Below the pieces are notes generated by a model. That model made no database searches and was not told the origin of the DNA. It saw only the letters and a list, made by a program, of their open reading frames with translations. The position numbers and the translations under genes were made by a program. DNA of 64,000 nucleotides from CAUTUX01 sp963542015 (GTDB taxonomy: Bacteria > Bacillota > Clostridia > Christensenellales > CAG-917): contig CAUTUX010000003.1 in the NCBI GenBank assembly GCA_963542015.1, positions 31,950 through 95,949 on the forward strand, given 5' to 3'. Positions within the stretch are counted from its first letter, which is position 1; the number at the start of each line of letters is the position of its first letter. Positions 1-9,310 of the stretch are shown here, in pieces.

Positions 1-298
1 TAAAAGCCTTTGCTATTTCTGCTTTTGGAGCATGTTGCATATTTATTTGAAATCTATCTTTATATGAAAACACTGATGGAGAAAAATATGACCCTACGAC
101 ATATCCACTACTCATAAGAATATTGGATATAAATGCACATGTTGAACCTTTCCCATTAGTCCCAGCGACATGTATTATTGGATAACTGCAATCAGGATGC
201 CCTAACACATCAAGAAGGTGCTCCATCCTCTCAAGTCCGTAATCAGAACCAAATTTTTCTAGTTTTGATATATATTCTATTGCTTCATGATATGTCAT
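1..298 (-). CDS. folC: Folylpolyglutamate synthase, N-terminal part (cut by window edge)
   Basis: The minus-strand frame from an ATG at 298 runs off the window at position 1, so only about 99 residues are visible. It contains the ATP-binding P-loop HVAGTNGKGST (residues about 43-53) and the following SPSVFSYKDRFQ stretch, both typical of the FolC/Mur ligase family. FolC adds glutamates to folates in the cytoplasm, using ATP. The downstream formate channel and the distant fhs and 5-formyl-THF cyclo-ligase genes fit one-carbon metabolism. A dihydrofolate synthase or a dual-function enzyme cannot be excluded from this fragment. Confidence 0.85.
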   Translation of the reverse strand, partial: MTYHEAIEYISKLEKFGSDYGLERMEHLLDVLGHPDCSYPIIHVAGTNGKGSTCAFISNILMSSGYVVGSYFSPSVFSYKDRFQINMQHAPKAEIAKAF

Positions 299-305
299 TC
301 TTGTC

Positions 306-1079
306 TTAGAAAACCTCTTTCTCTTTTACTTTCTTTTCCTTAAATAAAATTACAAACCCACCTAATGCGAGACCTCCAACTATGTTACCCAAAGTAACGA
401 CAGTCATATTTATTGCCATCTGCCCTACAGTATGTCCTGGAACTCTGTATTTAATAAGTGCATAATAAAACATATTTGCCACGCTATGTTCATAGCCTAA
501 AAGAATAAAGATCATGATAGGGAACCATATTAATACCACTTTCCCGACAGTGGACTTTGAAAAGTATGACAATACCACTGCTCCCGATACCAATATGTTA
601 CACATGATAGCTTTTAAAAATATTGCACCATAATCTGTTGAAAGTTTTTTCGCTGCAATCTTCTGTAAATATGCCAGATTTTCGCCTTCAATAACATGAC
701 TCCCCCATGTGATAAGAGCTATTAATATTGCCCCAACAAAATTGAAAACAAATACAAGTCCAAGATTCATGAATAGTCTACCAACATATTTCTTTTTAAA
801 AATGCATACATACGGATTTAAGCATGAACTTGTAAAAAGATCGGCTCCAAAAAATACAACGGCTATTAATCCTATTGGAAAAACGCAACCACCTAAAAAA
901 TACATCATGCTTGCATTATTCTTTAAAAATGATGCTCCCACTACAATGTTTGCTAACCCACCAATTGCAATGAATGCTCCTGCAAAAATAGATAGCAAAA
1001 TTGTCTTATATGTTTCTCTTGTCAGTTTGTGCTCTGACACATCTAACATTTGATCAAATACTTCTGGGTTCTTTTTCAA
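306..1079 (-). CDS. Formate/nitrite transporter family channel (FocA/NirC type)
   Basis: Probable pentameric inner-membrane channel for formate or a related small anion. The 257-residue protein shows about six hydrophobic segments with the family-like stretches FAGAFIAIGGLANIVVG near the N-terminus and LGNIVGGLALGGFV near the C-terminus. The open frame extends further upstream (to 1115), but the best start is the TTG at 1077-1079, placed 6 nt after a GGAGG at 1086-1090. It begins 1 nt after the adenine deaminase stop, so the two genes are probably co-transcribed. Formate transport fits the fhs gene at 28387-29982. Substrate specificity (formate, nitrite, hydrosulfide) is not resolved by the sequence. 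Confidence 0.85.
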   Translation of the reverse strand: MKKNPEVFDQMLDVSEHKLTRETYKTILLSIFAGAFIAIGGLANIVVGASFLKNNASMMYFLGGCVFPIGLIAVVFFGADLFTSSCLNPYVCIFKKKYVGRLFMNLGLVFVFNFVGAILIALITWGSHVIEGENLAYLQKIAAKKLSTDYGAIFLKAIMCNILVSGAVVLSYFSKSTVGKVVLIWFPIMIFILLGYEHSVANMFYYALIKYRVPGHTVGQMAINMTVVTLGNIVGGLALGGFVILFKEKKVKEKEVF

Positions 1080-1080
1080 A

Positions 1081-2715
1081 CTATGCCTCCAAAAATTTTC
1101 TGTTAAAAACATCAAATAAACCAGTATCCAATAATCTGATTTTTGGTATTACTGGCAATGATATAAACGACAATGTAAGTAGCGGATCTATGTTTTTATT
1201 TATCTGCAATTTGTCTGTTTCTTGCATAATATTATCCATTTTCTTAATAATTTCATCAGCAGTTTCTATGCTCATCTCACCACAAAACTGCATTGGTAAA
1301 TCTGCTGTAACTTTACCATTTCGCACTACGGTATATCCCCCATGGTTATTCATCAGTGCATTTACCGCAATATTCATATCTTTTACATTATCTCCAACGA
1401 CAATAATATTGTGTGAATCATGTGCTACGGTAGTCGAGACAGCTCCATTATGAATGTGGTAATTAGATATGTATGAAAATGAAAGGTTCCCATTTTTCCC
1501 ATACCTCTCAATGACGGCAAGGTAATTATATTCTTTAACTTTATCAATTTCTGAAATTTCGGTTACAATCTGTTTGTCCACCAGTACAATGCATTTCTTT
1601 TTCCCTTCCCAGTTTTCTTCCTTTAAGTTCACATTCTTTACTTTAACAGTGTTTTCAAACTTGTTATATTTCGATTTTCTATTTTTCAAATCCTCAAGAA
1701 GTTCTCCATTCTGCACTACTACCATTCCTTCCTTAATTACTGTATCTGCTTTTTTGTATAAATCGTCAAACAGTACCAAGTTGGCTAAGTAACCTTCCTT
1801 CACCTGACCTTTGTTTTTAATTTTATAATGATTGTATGCGTTTGCGGATGCCATTAATATGGCTGTTTTCTCATCTACACCTAATGCTATTGATTTTGCT
1901 ACATTGTAATTTATGTGTCCAAGTTCCTTCAGATCTTTAAGATGCTTATCATCTGTGCAAAAACAACATTGTTTTAATATTCCTTTATCTTTGATACCTG
2001 TAACTATATCTTCAAGATTCTTTGTTGCACTTCCCTCTCTTATAAACGGCGTTGCACCTAACTTCACAAGCTGTTCAACCGTATTCGCAGAAATGCTCTC
2101 ATGGTCATTATCAATTCCAGCACTTATATATTTTTCAAGCTCAGTATCTGTTAGCCCTGCTGTATGTCCATCGATCCTCTTTGATGAAAAATATCTAATT
2201 TTATCTTTTAAATCTTTATCACCATTTATTAAATCATGGTTGCTCATCACTTCTCCAAGTGAAACAACTCTATCTTCAATTACATATTTTGAAAGGTCCT
2301 TGGCTGTTAGTTTTCCTGCTCCGTTTGTGTCGAATTCCGTTGCTGGAACACATGAAGGTACTGCGACATAAATATCAATTAATGCTTCTTCTGCCAATTT
2401 AAGAAAGATATCTATTCCATCTGTTCCCATTACATTGGCAATTTCGTGAGGATCTGCTATTACGGCTAGTGTTCCATTTTTAATTGCTACTTTTGAAAAT
2501 TCTAGAGGTGTTGCGAATGTAGATTCAATATGTATGTGGGCATCAACAAATCCTGGTACTAATTTTTTCCCATCTGCATCTATAACTAAATCGGCATTTT
2601 TAATCTTTGACGAAATTTCTCTTATGTATCCATCTTCGATATATACATTAGAAATTTCTGGAAATTCATTTACTCCATCAATTATTTTTGCGTTGCGAAT
2701 TTGGATACTTTTCAT
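1081..2715 (-). CDS. ade: Adenine deaminase (amidohydrolase family)
   Basis: Hydrolyses adenine to hypoxanthine and ammonia in purine salvage. The metal-binding HxH is seen in VDAHIHIESTFATP, followed by DPHEIANVMG and the typical GHTAGLTDTELEKYISAGI region; C-terminal amidohydrolase blocks (HDSHNIIVVG, NHGGYTVV) are present. Length of 544 residues fits the AdeC family. I chose the ATG at 2715 (protein starts MKSIQIRN) over an in-frame ATG at 2739 because family members begin near this point; neither has a clear ribosome binding site. A TAAAAT hexamer lies 7 nt before this ATG, so a leaderless start is possible. It lies 54 nt downstream of fakA. Confidence 0.92.
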   Translation of the reverse strand: MKSIQIRNAKIIDGVNEFPEISNVYIEDGYIREISSKIKNADLVIDADGKKLVPGFVDAHIHIESTFATPLEFSKVAIKNGTLAVIADPHEIANVMGTDGIDIFLKLAEEALIDIYVAVPSCVPATEFDTNGAGKLTAKDLSKYVIEDRVVSLGEVMSNHDLINGDKDLKDKIRYFSSKRIDGHTAGLTDTELEKYISAGIDNDHESISANTVEQLVKLGATPFIREGSATKNLEDIVTGIKDKGILKQCCFCTDDKHLKDLKELGHINYNVAKSIALGVDEKTAILMASANAYNHYKIKNKGQVKEGYLANLVLFDDLYKKADTVIKEGMVVVQNGELLEDLKNRKSKYNKFENTVKVKNVNLKEENWEGKKKCIVLVDKQIVTEISEIDKVKEYNYLAVIERYGKNGNLSFSYISNYHIHNGAVSTTVAHDSHNIIVVGDNVKDMNIAVNALMNNHGGYTVVRNGKVTADLPMQFCGEMSIETADEIIKKMDNIMQETDKLQINKNIDPLLTLSFISLPVIPKIRLLDTGLFDVFNRKFLEA

Positions 2716-2769
2716 GTATACAATTTTACCACATGACATCTAATTTTATTGAATGTGACTATTTGTTTT

Positions 2770-4407
2770 TTATTCTATTGCGATAATATAGTTGTAGTGT
2801 TGTTGCCCACCATTAGACACCGTGACATCAGCATCTGGAATTACTTTAGATATTTCTTCTGACAATTCTTGTCCCTCAGCCATTGACATTTCTTTCCCAT
2901 AATATATGGCAATCAAACAATCATCATCAAACACCTGTTTCACACTATCAAGAACAACTGCATTAAGATCCTCACCCTTTGCCAATAAAGTCTTACCTTG
3001 TATAGCAATATAGTCTCCTATCTTAACTGACATTCTATTCATTTTTGTATTGCGTACAGCCCTTGTTACCTCTATCGTTTTTACACCAGCAAAATTGTCA
3101 TTCATATTCTTTACATTTTTTTCTACACTTTCTTCTGGATTAAATCCCAACATTGCCGATATCCCTTCAGCTGGTGAAGTTGTTGGGATAACTGTAACAT
3201 TTGTTTCAACTAAACCTTTTGCCTGATTCGCTGCAAATATTACATTGCTGTTGTTTGGTAATATAATGACATTTTTGGCATGAACTTTCTTTATGCCATC
3301 AAGCATTGAACTAACGCTTGGATTTATCGTCTGTCCACCATGTATTGTATGTTGCACTCCTAATTCTTTAAATATCTGTTCAAATCCATCGCCTGGACAA
3401 ACAGCAATTATTCCATATTCTGCAAGTTCTTTTGGTGTTTCTTCTTTTTCGGCAACTATCTTTCTATGCTGTTCCATCATGTTCTCTATTTTGAGACCAT
3501 CCAATTCCCCAAGTTGCAGTGCTGCCTTTAATGCCATGTCAGGATTATTTGTATGAACATGTGTTTTTATAAGATCAGGATTGTCAATAACTAATACACA
3601 GTCACCAATTGACATCAAGTACTCTCTATATTTACTTACTTCTGCACTAGTCACCGTACTGTTTAAATGAATTATAAAATACTCTGTGCAATACTGAAAG
3701 GTAATGTTTTCATAGTCATTTTCAAGAATATCACTTTCTGTTACTAGGTTACCCACCGCCTTGTTTTCTCTAGTGATTTCACTGTATATGTGATGTTCCT
3801 TGCCTATAAGAGTATTCAACATACCCTCAAAGATTGTTATCAAGCCACAACCACCAGCATCCACCACACCAGCTTTAGCAAGAATTGGCAACATCTCTGG
3901 AGTTTTTGCAAGAATATCTTTCCCAGATTCTATAACTTTTTTAAAAAAATCCTTGAATTCAATATTTTTTGTTTTTGCAATCTTTACCGAAGCTTCTCCC
4001 ATTGTACGAATGACTGTAAGGATTGTACCTTCTTTAGGTTTTGTAGTTACGGCATATGCTGTTTCTGCTGCTTTTTGTAGGGCTTTTGAAAATATTTTTG
4101 GAGTTACAATACTTTCCGTCTCTAATTCAATTGAAAGGCCTTTTGCAATCTGAGAAAAGATTACACCGCTGTTCCCTCTAGCACCACGCAATGCACCATT
4201 TGCAAATGCGATAACAACATCTGAAAGTCTGTCCGTTGTTTTATTTGCTTCCTTCACTGCATATGCGATAGTCAAAGACATATTAGTACCTGTATCCCCA
4301 TCAGGCACTGGAAAAACATTCAATGAGTCTACATAGTCTCTGTTTAATTCAAGAGCTTTCGCACCACCTGCTAAAAGTTCTTTGAATTTTTTTCCATCAA
4401 TATTCAT
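2770..4407 (-). CDS. fakA: Fatty acid kinase subunit A (DhaL/DAK2-domain protein, YloV family)
   Basis: ATP-binding subunit that phosphorylates fatty acids bound to a FakB (DegV) partner. The N-terminal DhaL domain (about residues 1-200) has NVFPVPDGDTGTNMSLT, which carries the Asp residues binding Mg-ATP, and GARGNSGVIFSQ. A middle domain and a C-terminal DegV-like domain (AVCPGDGFEQIF, ILPNNSNVIF) follow, giving the usual length of about 545. The usual upstream asp23-like gene is absent; pfkA lies upstream instead. No FakB is visible in the window. The start ATG at 4407 has no convincing Shine-Dalgarno sequence. Confidence 0.93.
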   Translation of the reverse strand: MNIDGKKFKELLAGGAKALELNRDYVDSLNVFPVPDGDTGTNMSLTIAYAVKEANKTTDRLSDVVIAFANGALRGARGNSGVIFSQIAKGLSIELETESIVTPKIFSKALQKAAETAYAVTTKPKEGTILTVIRTMGEASVKIAKTKNIEFKDFFKKVIESGKDILAKTPEMLPILAKAGVVDAGGCGLITIFEGMLNTLIGKEHHIYSEITRENKAVGNLVTESDILENDYENITFQYCTEYFIIHLNSTVTSAEVSKYREYLMSIGDCVLVIDNPDLIKTHVHTNNPDMALKAALQLGELDGLKIENMMEQHRKIVAEKEETPKELAEYGIIAVCPGDGFEQIFKELGVQHTIHGGQTINPSVSSMLDGIKKVHAKNVIILPNNSNVIFAANQAKGLVETNVTVIPTTSPAEGISAMLGFNPEESVEKNVKNMNDNFAGVKTIEVTRAVRNTKMNRMSVKIGDYIAIQGKTLLAKGEDLNAVVLDSVKQVFDDDCLIAIYYGKEMSMAEGQELSEEISKVIPDADVTVSNGGQQHYNYIIAIE

Positions 4408-4630
4408 GCACTTTTAGTTGTACTGTTTTTTTGTTTCAAATTTAAATATAAAACCCTGCGTACAACTTCCGTTAAATATTTTAACATAAATTGATATAAC
4501 ATTAAACAATATTTTTTACATAAATAAAAAGTAAATTTATCGGATTAGATTACCTTTTTTAGCGACAATGTGAGGTAAAATCTAACATTTTTATTCTCGT
4601 ATAAATTATAAAATACTTGTTTTTATATTC

Positions 4631-5632
4631 TTAATACATGAATTCCTGACTCAGAATTCTTGCCATATAGTATAGGTTTGTATCAAATTCTTTTTTAGAC
4701 TTTAAAGCCTCTTCTATACTCATATCGAATATGTTTCCAACTCTAGTTCCAACTGCTCTACCGCTTTGCCCTGTTGCTATTACATCAACTGCTCTTACTG
4801 CAAATCTTGTAGCTAATACCCTATCAAATGCAGATGGCATTCCACCACGCTGTAAATAGCTCAATGCTACATGGTTTACAGTTCTCCCTGTAGCCATTGC
4901 AACTTTTTCCATAATTTCGTCTTTAATATCCTTTCTTCCTTCCGCAAGAACTATAACTGTTGATGTTTTACCGTTATCAAAACCTCTTCTTACGCAGTCT
5001 GCCAACTTATCAATATCTACAGGTGCTTCTGGAACTACAACTGCTTCAGCACCTCCACCAACTGCCGAATAAAGGGCAATATCTCCACAAGCTCTTCCCA
5101 TAACTTCCAAAACCATTATTCTGTCATGTGATGTGATGGTATCTCTAAGCTTTAACATAGAATCCAAAACCGTGTTACACGCTGTATCAAAACCGATAGT
5201 ATAATCTGTATATCCCATATCGTTATCTATTGTTGCTGGTATAGTTACAACATTTAGTTCTGTATTTTTGTGTAAATCTAGTGCTCCTCTAAATGAACCA
5301 TCACCCCCTATAACTATTAGGTTGTTGATTCCTTTGTCCAATAGGTTATTTGCTGCCTTTGTATAAATTTCTTTTTCTTTGAAATTCTGAAGACGTGCCG
5401 TTCTTAAAATTGTTCCGCCGAGATGTACGCAACCGCTTACACTTGAATATTCAAACTTGTGTATATCATTTTTGTATAAGCCTAAATATCCATGTTTTAC
5501 TCCATATACTTCAAATCCATTTCTCAATGCATATCTTACTGTAGCTCTAACGCAAGTATTCATTCCTGAAGCGTCACCGCCACTAGTTAAAACAGCAACT
5601 TTTTTACTGTTATTTTGTGCACCTTTACTCAT
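4631..5632 (-). CDS. pfkA: 6-phosphofructokinase
   Basis: Phosphorylates fructose 6-phosphate in glycolysis. The 333-residue protein has LTSGGDASGMN at the N-terminus, IGGDGSFRGA (Gly rather than Asp after GGD, as in ATP-dependent enzymes), the catalytic PATIDNDMGYTDYTIGFDTA and MGRACGDIAL. The residue before TIDND is Ala; ATP-dependent bacterial enzymes usually have Gly and PPi enzymes Lys, so phosphoryl donor preference is likely ATP but not certain. The start has a GAGGTG ribosome binding site 5 nt upstream. Transcribed divergently from the asd-dapA-dapB operon. Confidence 0.93.
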   Translation of the reverse strand: MSKGAQNNSKKVAVLTSGGDASGMNTCVRATVRYALRNGFEVYGVKHGYLGLYKNDIHKFEYSSVSGCVHLGGTILRTARLQNFKEKEIYTKAANNLLDKGINNLIVIGGDGSFRGALDLHKNTELNVVTIPATIDNDMGYTDYTIGFDTACNTVLDSMLKLRDTITSHDRIMVLEVMGRACGDIALYSAVGGGAEAVVVPEAPVDIDKLADCVRRGFDNGKTSTVIVLAEGRKDIKDEIMEKVAMATGRTVNHVALSYLQRGGMPSAFDRVLATRFAVRAVDVIATGQSGRAVGTRVGNIFDMSIEEALKSKKEFDTNLYYMARILSQEFMY

Positions 5633-5753
5633 TTACACACCTCGCTTAAAAACTTAAAATATTGTACCTTATTGTCCATGTTATTGCAATTTAAAAAACC
5701 GCTAAATTTCAAGCATTTTTTGTGCTTTTATGCTATAGATAACATCCTAAAAA

Positions 5754-5782
5754 TTGACTTTATGCCTCTAATTTGTTATTTA
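5754..5782 (+). promoter_or_regulatory. Probable sigma-A promoter of asd-dapA-dapB
   Basis: TTGACT at 5754-5759 and TATTTA at 5777-5782 are separated by 17 nt and sit about 40 nt before the asd start. The 190-nt region between pfkA and asd shows no recognisable lysine riboswitch, so regulation by a lysine riboswitch is not supported here. Confidence 0.4.
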
Positions 5783-5822
5783 AATTTATATTAAATTTAT
5801 ACATTTTTTGAGGTTACAAACT

Positions 5823-6821
5823 ATGAAAAAATTCAATGTTGCAGTTGTTGGTGCGACCGGAATGGTCGGAAATAAATTTCTTGAAGTATTAACAGAAAGA
5901 AAGTTACCAGTTGAAAATTATTATCTTTTCGCTTCTAAAAAAAGTGCAGGTAAAGAAATTGATTTTATGGGGAAAAAATATACAGTCATTGAATTGAATG
6001 ATGACAACATTGAAAAGTTAAAAGGTAAACTTGATTTTGCATTGTTCTCAGCTGGTGGTTCAGTATCTGCTGAATTCGCTCCTAAATTTGTTAAGATCGG
6101 TGCGGTAGTTGTGGATAACAGTAGCCAGTGGCGTATGGATGAAAATGTCCCTTTGGTAGTTCCAGAAGTAAACCCTGAAGATATCAAAAAACATAATGGA
6201 ATTATTGCAAACCCAAACTGCTCTACTATCCAAGCAATGGTTGCATTAAAACCATTATATGATGCCTATGGAATTAAGAGAATTATCTATTCTACATACC
6301 AGGCAGTATCTGGTGCTGGAGTAAAGGGATATACCGACTTGAAAGAAAATAAAGCTGAAAAGTTCCCATATCCTATACTCAACAATATGTTGCCTCACAT
6401 TGATGTATTCACTGAAAACGGATATACAAAAGAAGAATTAAAGATGGTAAATGAGACACGCAAAATACTCCATGACAAGAAACTAAAAGTTACCGCCACA
6501 ACAGTTCGTGTCCCAGTATTTTATGGACATTCAGAATCAATCAATGTCGAACTAAAAAAATCCACTACCAGAGATGATGTAATGAAACTATATGCAAGTG
6601 CTCCTGGTATTGTGCTTCAAGATGATGTAAAGAATAACATCTATCCAATGCCTATCAATGCTGAAAATAAGGACGAGGTATTTGTCGGAAGAATCAGAAT
6701 GGATGATAGCGTAAAATCTGGTGTTAATATCTGGGTTGTTGCAGATAACATCCGTAAGGGGGCAGCAACAAATGCTGTTCAAATTCTTGAATTGCTTATG
6801 CAATATAATTCGGAGCAATGA
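5823..6821 (+). CDS. asd: Aspartate-semialdehyde dehydrogenase
   Basis: Makes L-aspartate 4-semialdehyde from aspartyl phosphate with NADPH, feeding lysine, diaminopimelate, threonine and methionine synthesis. It has the Rossmann GATGMVG at the N-terminus, the catalytic cysteine in NPNCSTIQAM, and the C-terminal RVPVFYGHSE active-site block. Length 332 fits the family. The frame opens at a TTG at 5808, but the ATG at 5823 is preferred: it has GAGGT about 8 nt upstream and starts directly at the conserved MKKFNVAVVG. The stop overlaps the dapA start, indicating translational coupling. Confidence 0.95.
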   Translation: MKKFNVAVVGATGMVGNKFLEVLTERKLPVENYYLFASKKSAGKEIDFMGKKYTVIELNDDNIEKLKGKLDFALFSAGGSVSAEFAPKFVKIGAVVVDNSSQWRMDENVPLVVPEVNPEDIKKHNGIIANPNCSTIQAMVALKPLYDAYGIKRIIYSTYQAVSGAGVKGYTDLKENKAEKFPYPILNNMLPHIDVFTENGYTKEELKMVNETRKILHDKKLKVTATTVRVPVFYGHSESINVELKKSTTRDDVMKLYASAPGIVLQDDVKNNIYPMPINAENKDEVFVGRIRMDDSVKSGVNIWVVADNIRKGAATNAVQILELLMQYNSEQ

Positions 6822-7699
6822 TGTTTGAAGGTACTGGCACCGCACTGGTAACTCCGTTTACCAAAGATGGGATTGATTTTATTTCACTTGAAAATTTAAT
6901 TGAATTTCAAATTAAAAATGGCGTTAATTATTTGGTAGTTCTTGGCACTACTGGTGAACCAGCTACTATGTCTATTGACGAGAAAATTCGTGTCATAGAT
7001 TTTACAATTAAAAAAGTTGCTGGAAGATGCAAAGTTGTTGTTGGTGCAGGATCCAACTCAACTATGCATGCCATAGAATTATGCAAACTTGCAGAAGAAC
7101 ATAAGGCTGATGGGGTGCTTGTCGTTACCCCTTATTACAACAAAGCCAATCAGGAAGGCATATATCAACACTACGCTACTATCGCTAAAGCTGTTGCAAT
7201 CCCCATCATCTGTTACAATGTTCCTTGTAGAACTGCAGTAAATATGTTGCCAGCGACATTTAAAAGACTAGTATCTGATTTTAAAAACATTGTTGCAATT
7301 AAAGAAGCTAGTGGTAATATGCAACAAATAATTGAATATGTTGAAGTAACAAATAATTCACATGCTGTAGTGCTGTCGGGTGATGATTCTCTAACAGTTC
7401 CAGCAATTTCAATCGGTGCAAAGGGAATTATTTCTGTAGCTTCAAATATAATCCCAAATTTAATTGCATCAATGACTAAATCTGCTTTATCTGGAGATTT
7501 CAAAACAGCTGGTGCAATGCAAGTCCAAATACAGTCTTTAGTGGCAGTGATGTTCTGCGATGTAAATCCAATACCAGTTAAAAAAGCCACTCAAATCATG
7601 CAATTAACCAATGGTATTTTGAGGCTTCCACTAACAGAACTTTCAGAAGAAAAAACACTAATTTTAAATAAAATTATGAGGGAGTTTAAATTATGTTAA
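6818..7699 (+). CDS. dapA: 4-hydroxy-tetrahydrodipicolinate synthase
   Basis: Condenses pyruvate with aspartate semialdehyde, the first committed step to diaminopimelate and lysine. Motifs are GTGTALVTPF, GTTGEPATM, the catalytic tyrosine in VTPYYNKANQEG, and the Schiff-base lysine in AIKEASGN. The 293 residues match the family length. Two adjacent ATG codons (6818 and 6821) follow CGGAG at 6811-6815, and the first overlaps the asd stop by 4 nt. It overlaps dapB by 7 nt, so the three genes form a coupled operon. Confidence 0.95.
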   Translation: MMFEGTGTALVTPFTKDGIDFISLENLIEFQIKNGVNYLVVLGTTGEPATMSIDEKIRVIDFTIKKVAGRCKVVVGAGSNSTMHAIELCKLAEEHKADGVLVVTPYYNKANQEGIYQHYATIAKAVAIPIICYNVPCRTAVNMLPATFKRLVSDFKNIVAIKEASGNMQQIIEYVEVTNNSHAVVLSGDDSLTVPAISIGAKGIISVASNIIPNLIASMTKSALSGDFKTAGAMQVQIQSLVAVMFCDVNPIPVKKATQIMQLTNGILRLPLTELSEEKTLILNKIMREFKLC

Positions 7700-8856
7700 A
7701 TATAGGATTAATCGGCTCAAACGGAAGAATGGGTCAATCTGTATGGAAAACTTTCAATAATTCTGACGAATGTAGGATTTTGTTTGGAACTGATAAAAAT
7801 CCAGATATGGATGCTCCCTTCCCTACATACACAAGTTTAAGTGACTGCGATATGGTTGCAGACTGCCTCATAGACTTCTCTATCGCATCTGCTATTGAAG
7901 AGATTCTTGAATATGCAATAAAGACTAAAACAAATCTTGTTATTGCATCAACTGGTCATACTCCAGAACAAGAAAAATTAATACGACAGGCATCAAAAAA
8001 AATTGCGATATTTAAAGCAAGTAATATGTCTCTCGGAATTAACCTACTCACATCACTTGCAGAGAACGCAACTAAATTTGTTGGTAGCGAATTTGATATA
8101 GAAATTGTGGAAATACATCATAATAAAAAATTAGACGCTCCAAGTGGAACTGCCCTTTCAATTGCCGCTGCCATCAACAACTGTATGAATAACTCTCTTG
8201 AACCAATATATGGAAGACACTCTACAAATGAAAAACGCAAAAAAAATGAAATTGGAATTCATGCTGTTCGTGGTGGAAGTGTTGTTGGAAAACATGATGT
8301 GCACTTTTTTGGACAAAGCGAAAGTATCTGCATTTCTCATGAGGCTGAATCAAAAGAAGTTTTTGCAAGAGGTGCCGTGCGTGCTGCCCGCTTCCTATCA
8401 ACCAAAACAAATGGCATGTACGATATGAACTCTATTATTGCTGAATGCTATGCAACAACAACTGTTGAATGTGAAGATAAGATTTCCATTTTTAATGTAT
8501 CTGGTTCCTTTAGTGACTTCATTCTCATTCTTGAAAAAATAAAAGATGCAGACATAAATGTGGATATGATAAGCAAAACTGACGACAGTCATGTCTCTTT
8601 CTCTTGTTCAGAATCTGATGGAACAAAGTTGCAAAAAATATTAATAGACGGAACATATACAATAATCCCAGATCTATCTAAAATAACTATTGAATGTGCT
8701 GGTATGGAATACAAATCTGGTGTGGCTTTAGAAATATTTAAAATTATAAAAGAATTGTCACCGATATATGCAATAACGACATCTGAAACTAAAATAGCTT
8801 GTGCAGTTGATAGAAAAGCTAAGGAAAAAATTAAAAATAAATTAACTAAACTTTAA
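7693..8856 (+). CDS. dapB: 4-hydroxy-tetrahydrodipicolinate reductase fused to aspartokinase-type ACT domains
   Basis: Residues 1-253 are DapB: nucleotide-binding LIGSNGRMG, STGHTPEQ, SNMSLGINLL, and the catalytic EIHHNKKLDAPSGTA (142-154). DapB normally ends near here, but this protein continues to 387. Residues about 262-387 look like the paired ACT domains at the C-terminus of aspartokinases; the second (329-387) has IECAGMEYKSGVA and ITTSETKIACAVD, close to the aspartokinase pattern. In aspartokinases these modules bind lysine or threonine, so feedback control of DapB by an end product is a plausible inference. RBS GAGGGAG precedes the ATG. The 3' end overlaps the convergent gene at 8846 by 11 nt. 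Confidence 0.92.
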   Translation: MLNIGLIGSNGRMGQSVWKTFNNSDECRILFGTDKNPDMDAPFPTYTSLSDCDMVADCLIDFSIASAIEEILEYAIKTKTNLVIASTGHTPEQEKLIRQASKKIAIFKASNMSLGINLLTSLAENATKFVGSEFDIEIVEIHHNKKLDAPSGTALSIAAAINNCMNNSLEPIYGRHSTNEKRKKNEIGIHAVRGGSVVGKHDVHFFGQSESICISHEAESKEVFARGAVRAARFLSTKTNGMYDMNSIIAECYATTTVECEDKISIFNVSGSFSDFILILEKIKDADINVDMISKTDDSHVSFSCSESDGTKLQKILIDGTYTIIPDLSKITIECAGMEYKSGVALEIFKIIKELSPIYAITTSETKIACAVDRKAKEKIKNKLTKL

Positions 8857-9310
8857 CTGGTCTGGTTTGTTGTAATTCTTGCATATTTCTTTGAATTGTT
8901 TCCAATCCATTCGAAAGTTGCATATTTACATCTTTAAGAATATTGAATGAAACAAGTCTTGCCTCGTATTCTAATTTTGTGTAATAGTCCTCGGCATCTT
9001 TTGTAATCTTGTTTGCTCGTTCTTGAGCTTTTTGAACTATGTCAGTTTGTGAGATCATTTGCTGTGCCTTGCTCTCAGCTTCATTCATTAACTGATTTGC
9101 ATATGTTTCTGCGGACTGCCTTATATAATCTCTTTCATGCACTATTGAATTTGCTTCTCTGATAACTACAGGAAAATTTGCTTTGAACTTTTCAACCAAA
9201 GCCAACATTTTTTGCCTATTTACAACTATATCTTGAGAACTTAGTGGTGCTTTTTTTGCAGTGAGCACAGCTTGATTAAGCTCTTCAATCAATGCTTCAA
9301 ATATTTCCAT
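8846..9310 (-). CDS. Coiled-coil protein of unknown function (DivIVA-like appearance)
   Basis: 154 residues, mostly charged and helical from about residue 40 onward, with heptad-like Ala/Gln/Glu spacing (QSAETYANQLMNEAESKAQQ, then ANKITKDAEDYYTKLE). No signal peptide or membrane segment. It resembles the small coiled-coil proteins found beside coaD in Clostridia, which are sometimes annotated as ATP synthase b-like or DivIVA-like; I do not recognise a specific function. The start has GGAG about 6 nt upstream inside the end of the rsmD-coaD gene, which it overlaps by 14 nt, so translation is probably coupled. Confidence 0.7.
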   Translation of the reverse strand: MEIFEALIEELNQAVLTAKKAPLSSQDIVVNRQKMLALVEKFKANFPVVIREANSIVHERDYIRQSAETYANQLMNEAESKAQQMISQTDIVQKAQERANKITKDAEDYYTKLEYEARLVSFNILKDVNMQLSNGLETIQRNMQELQQTRPVKV

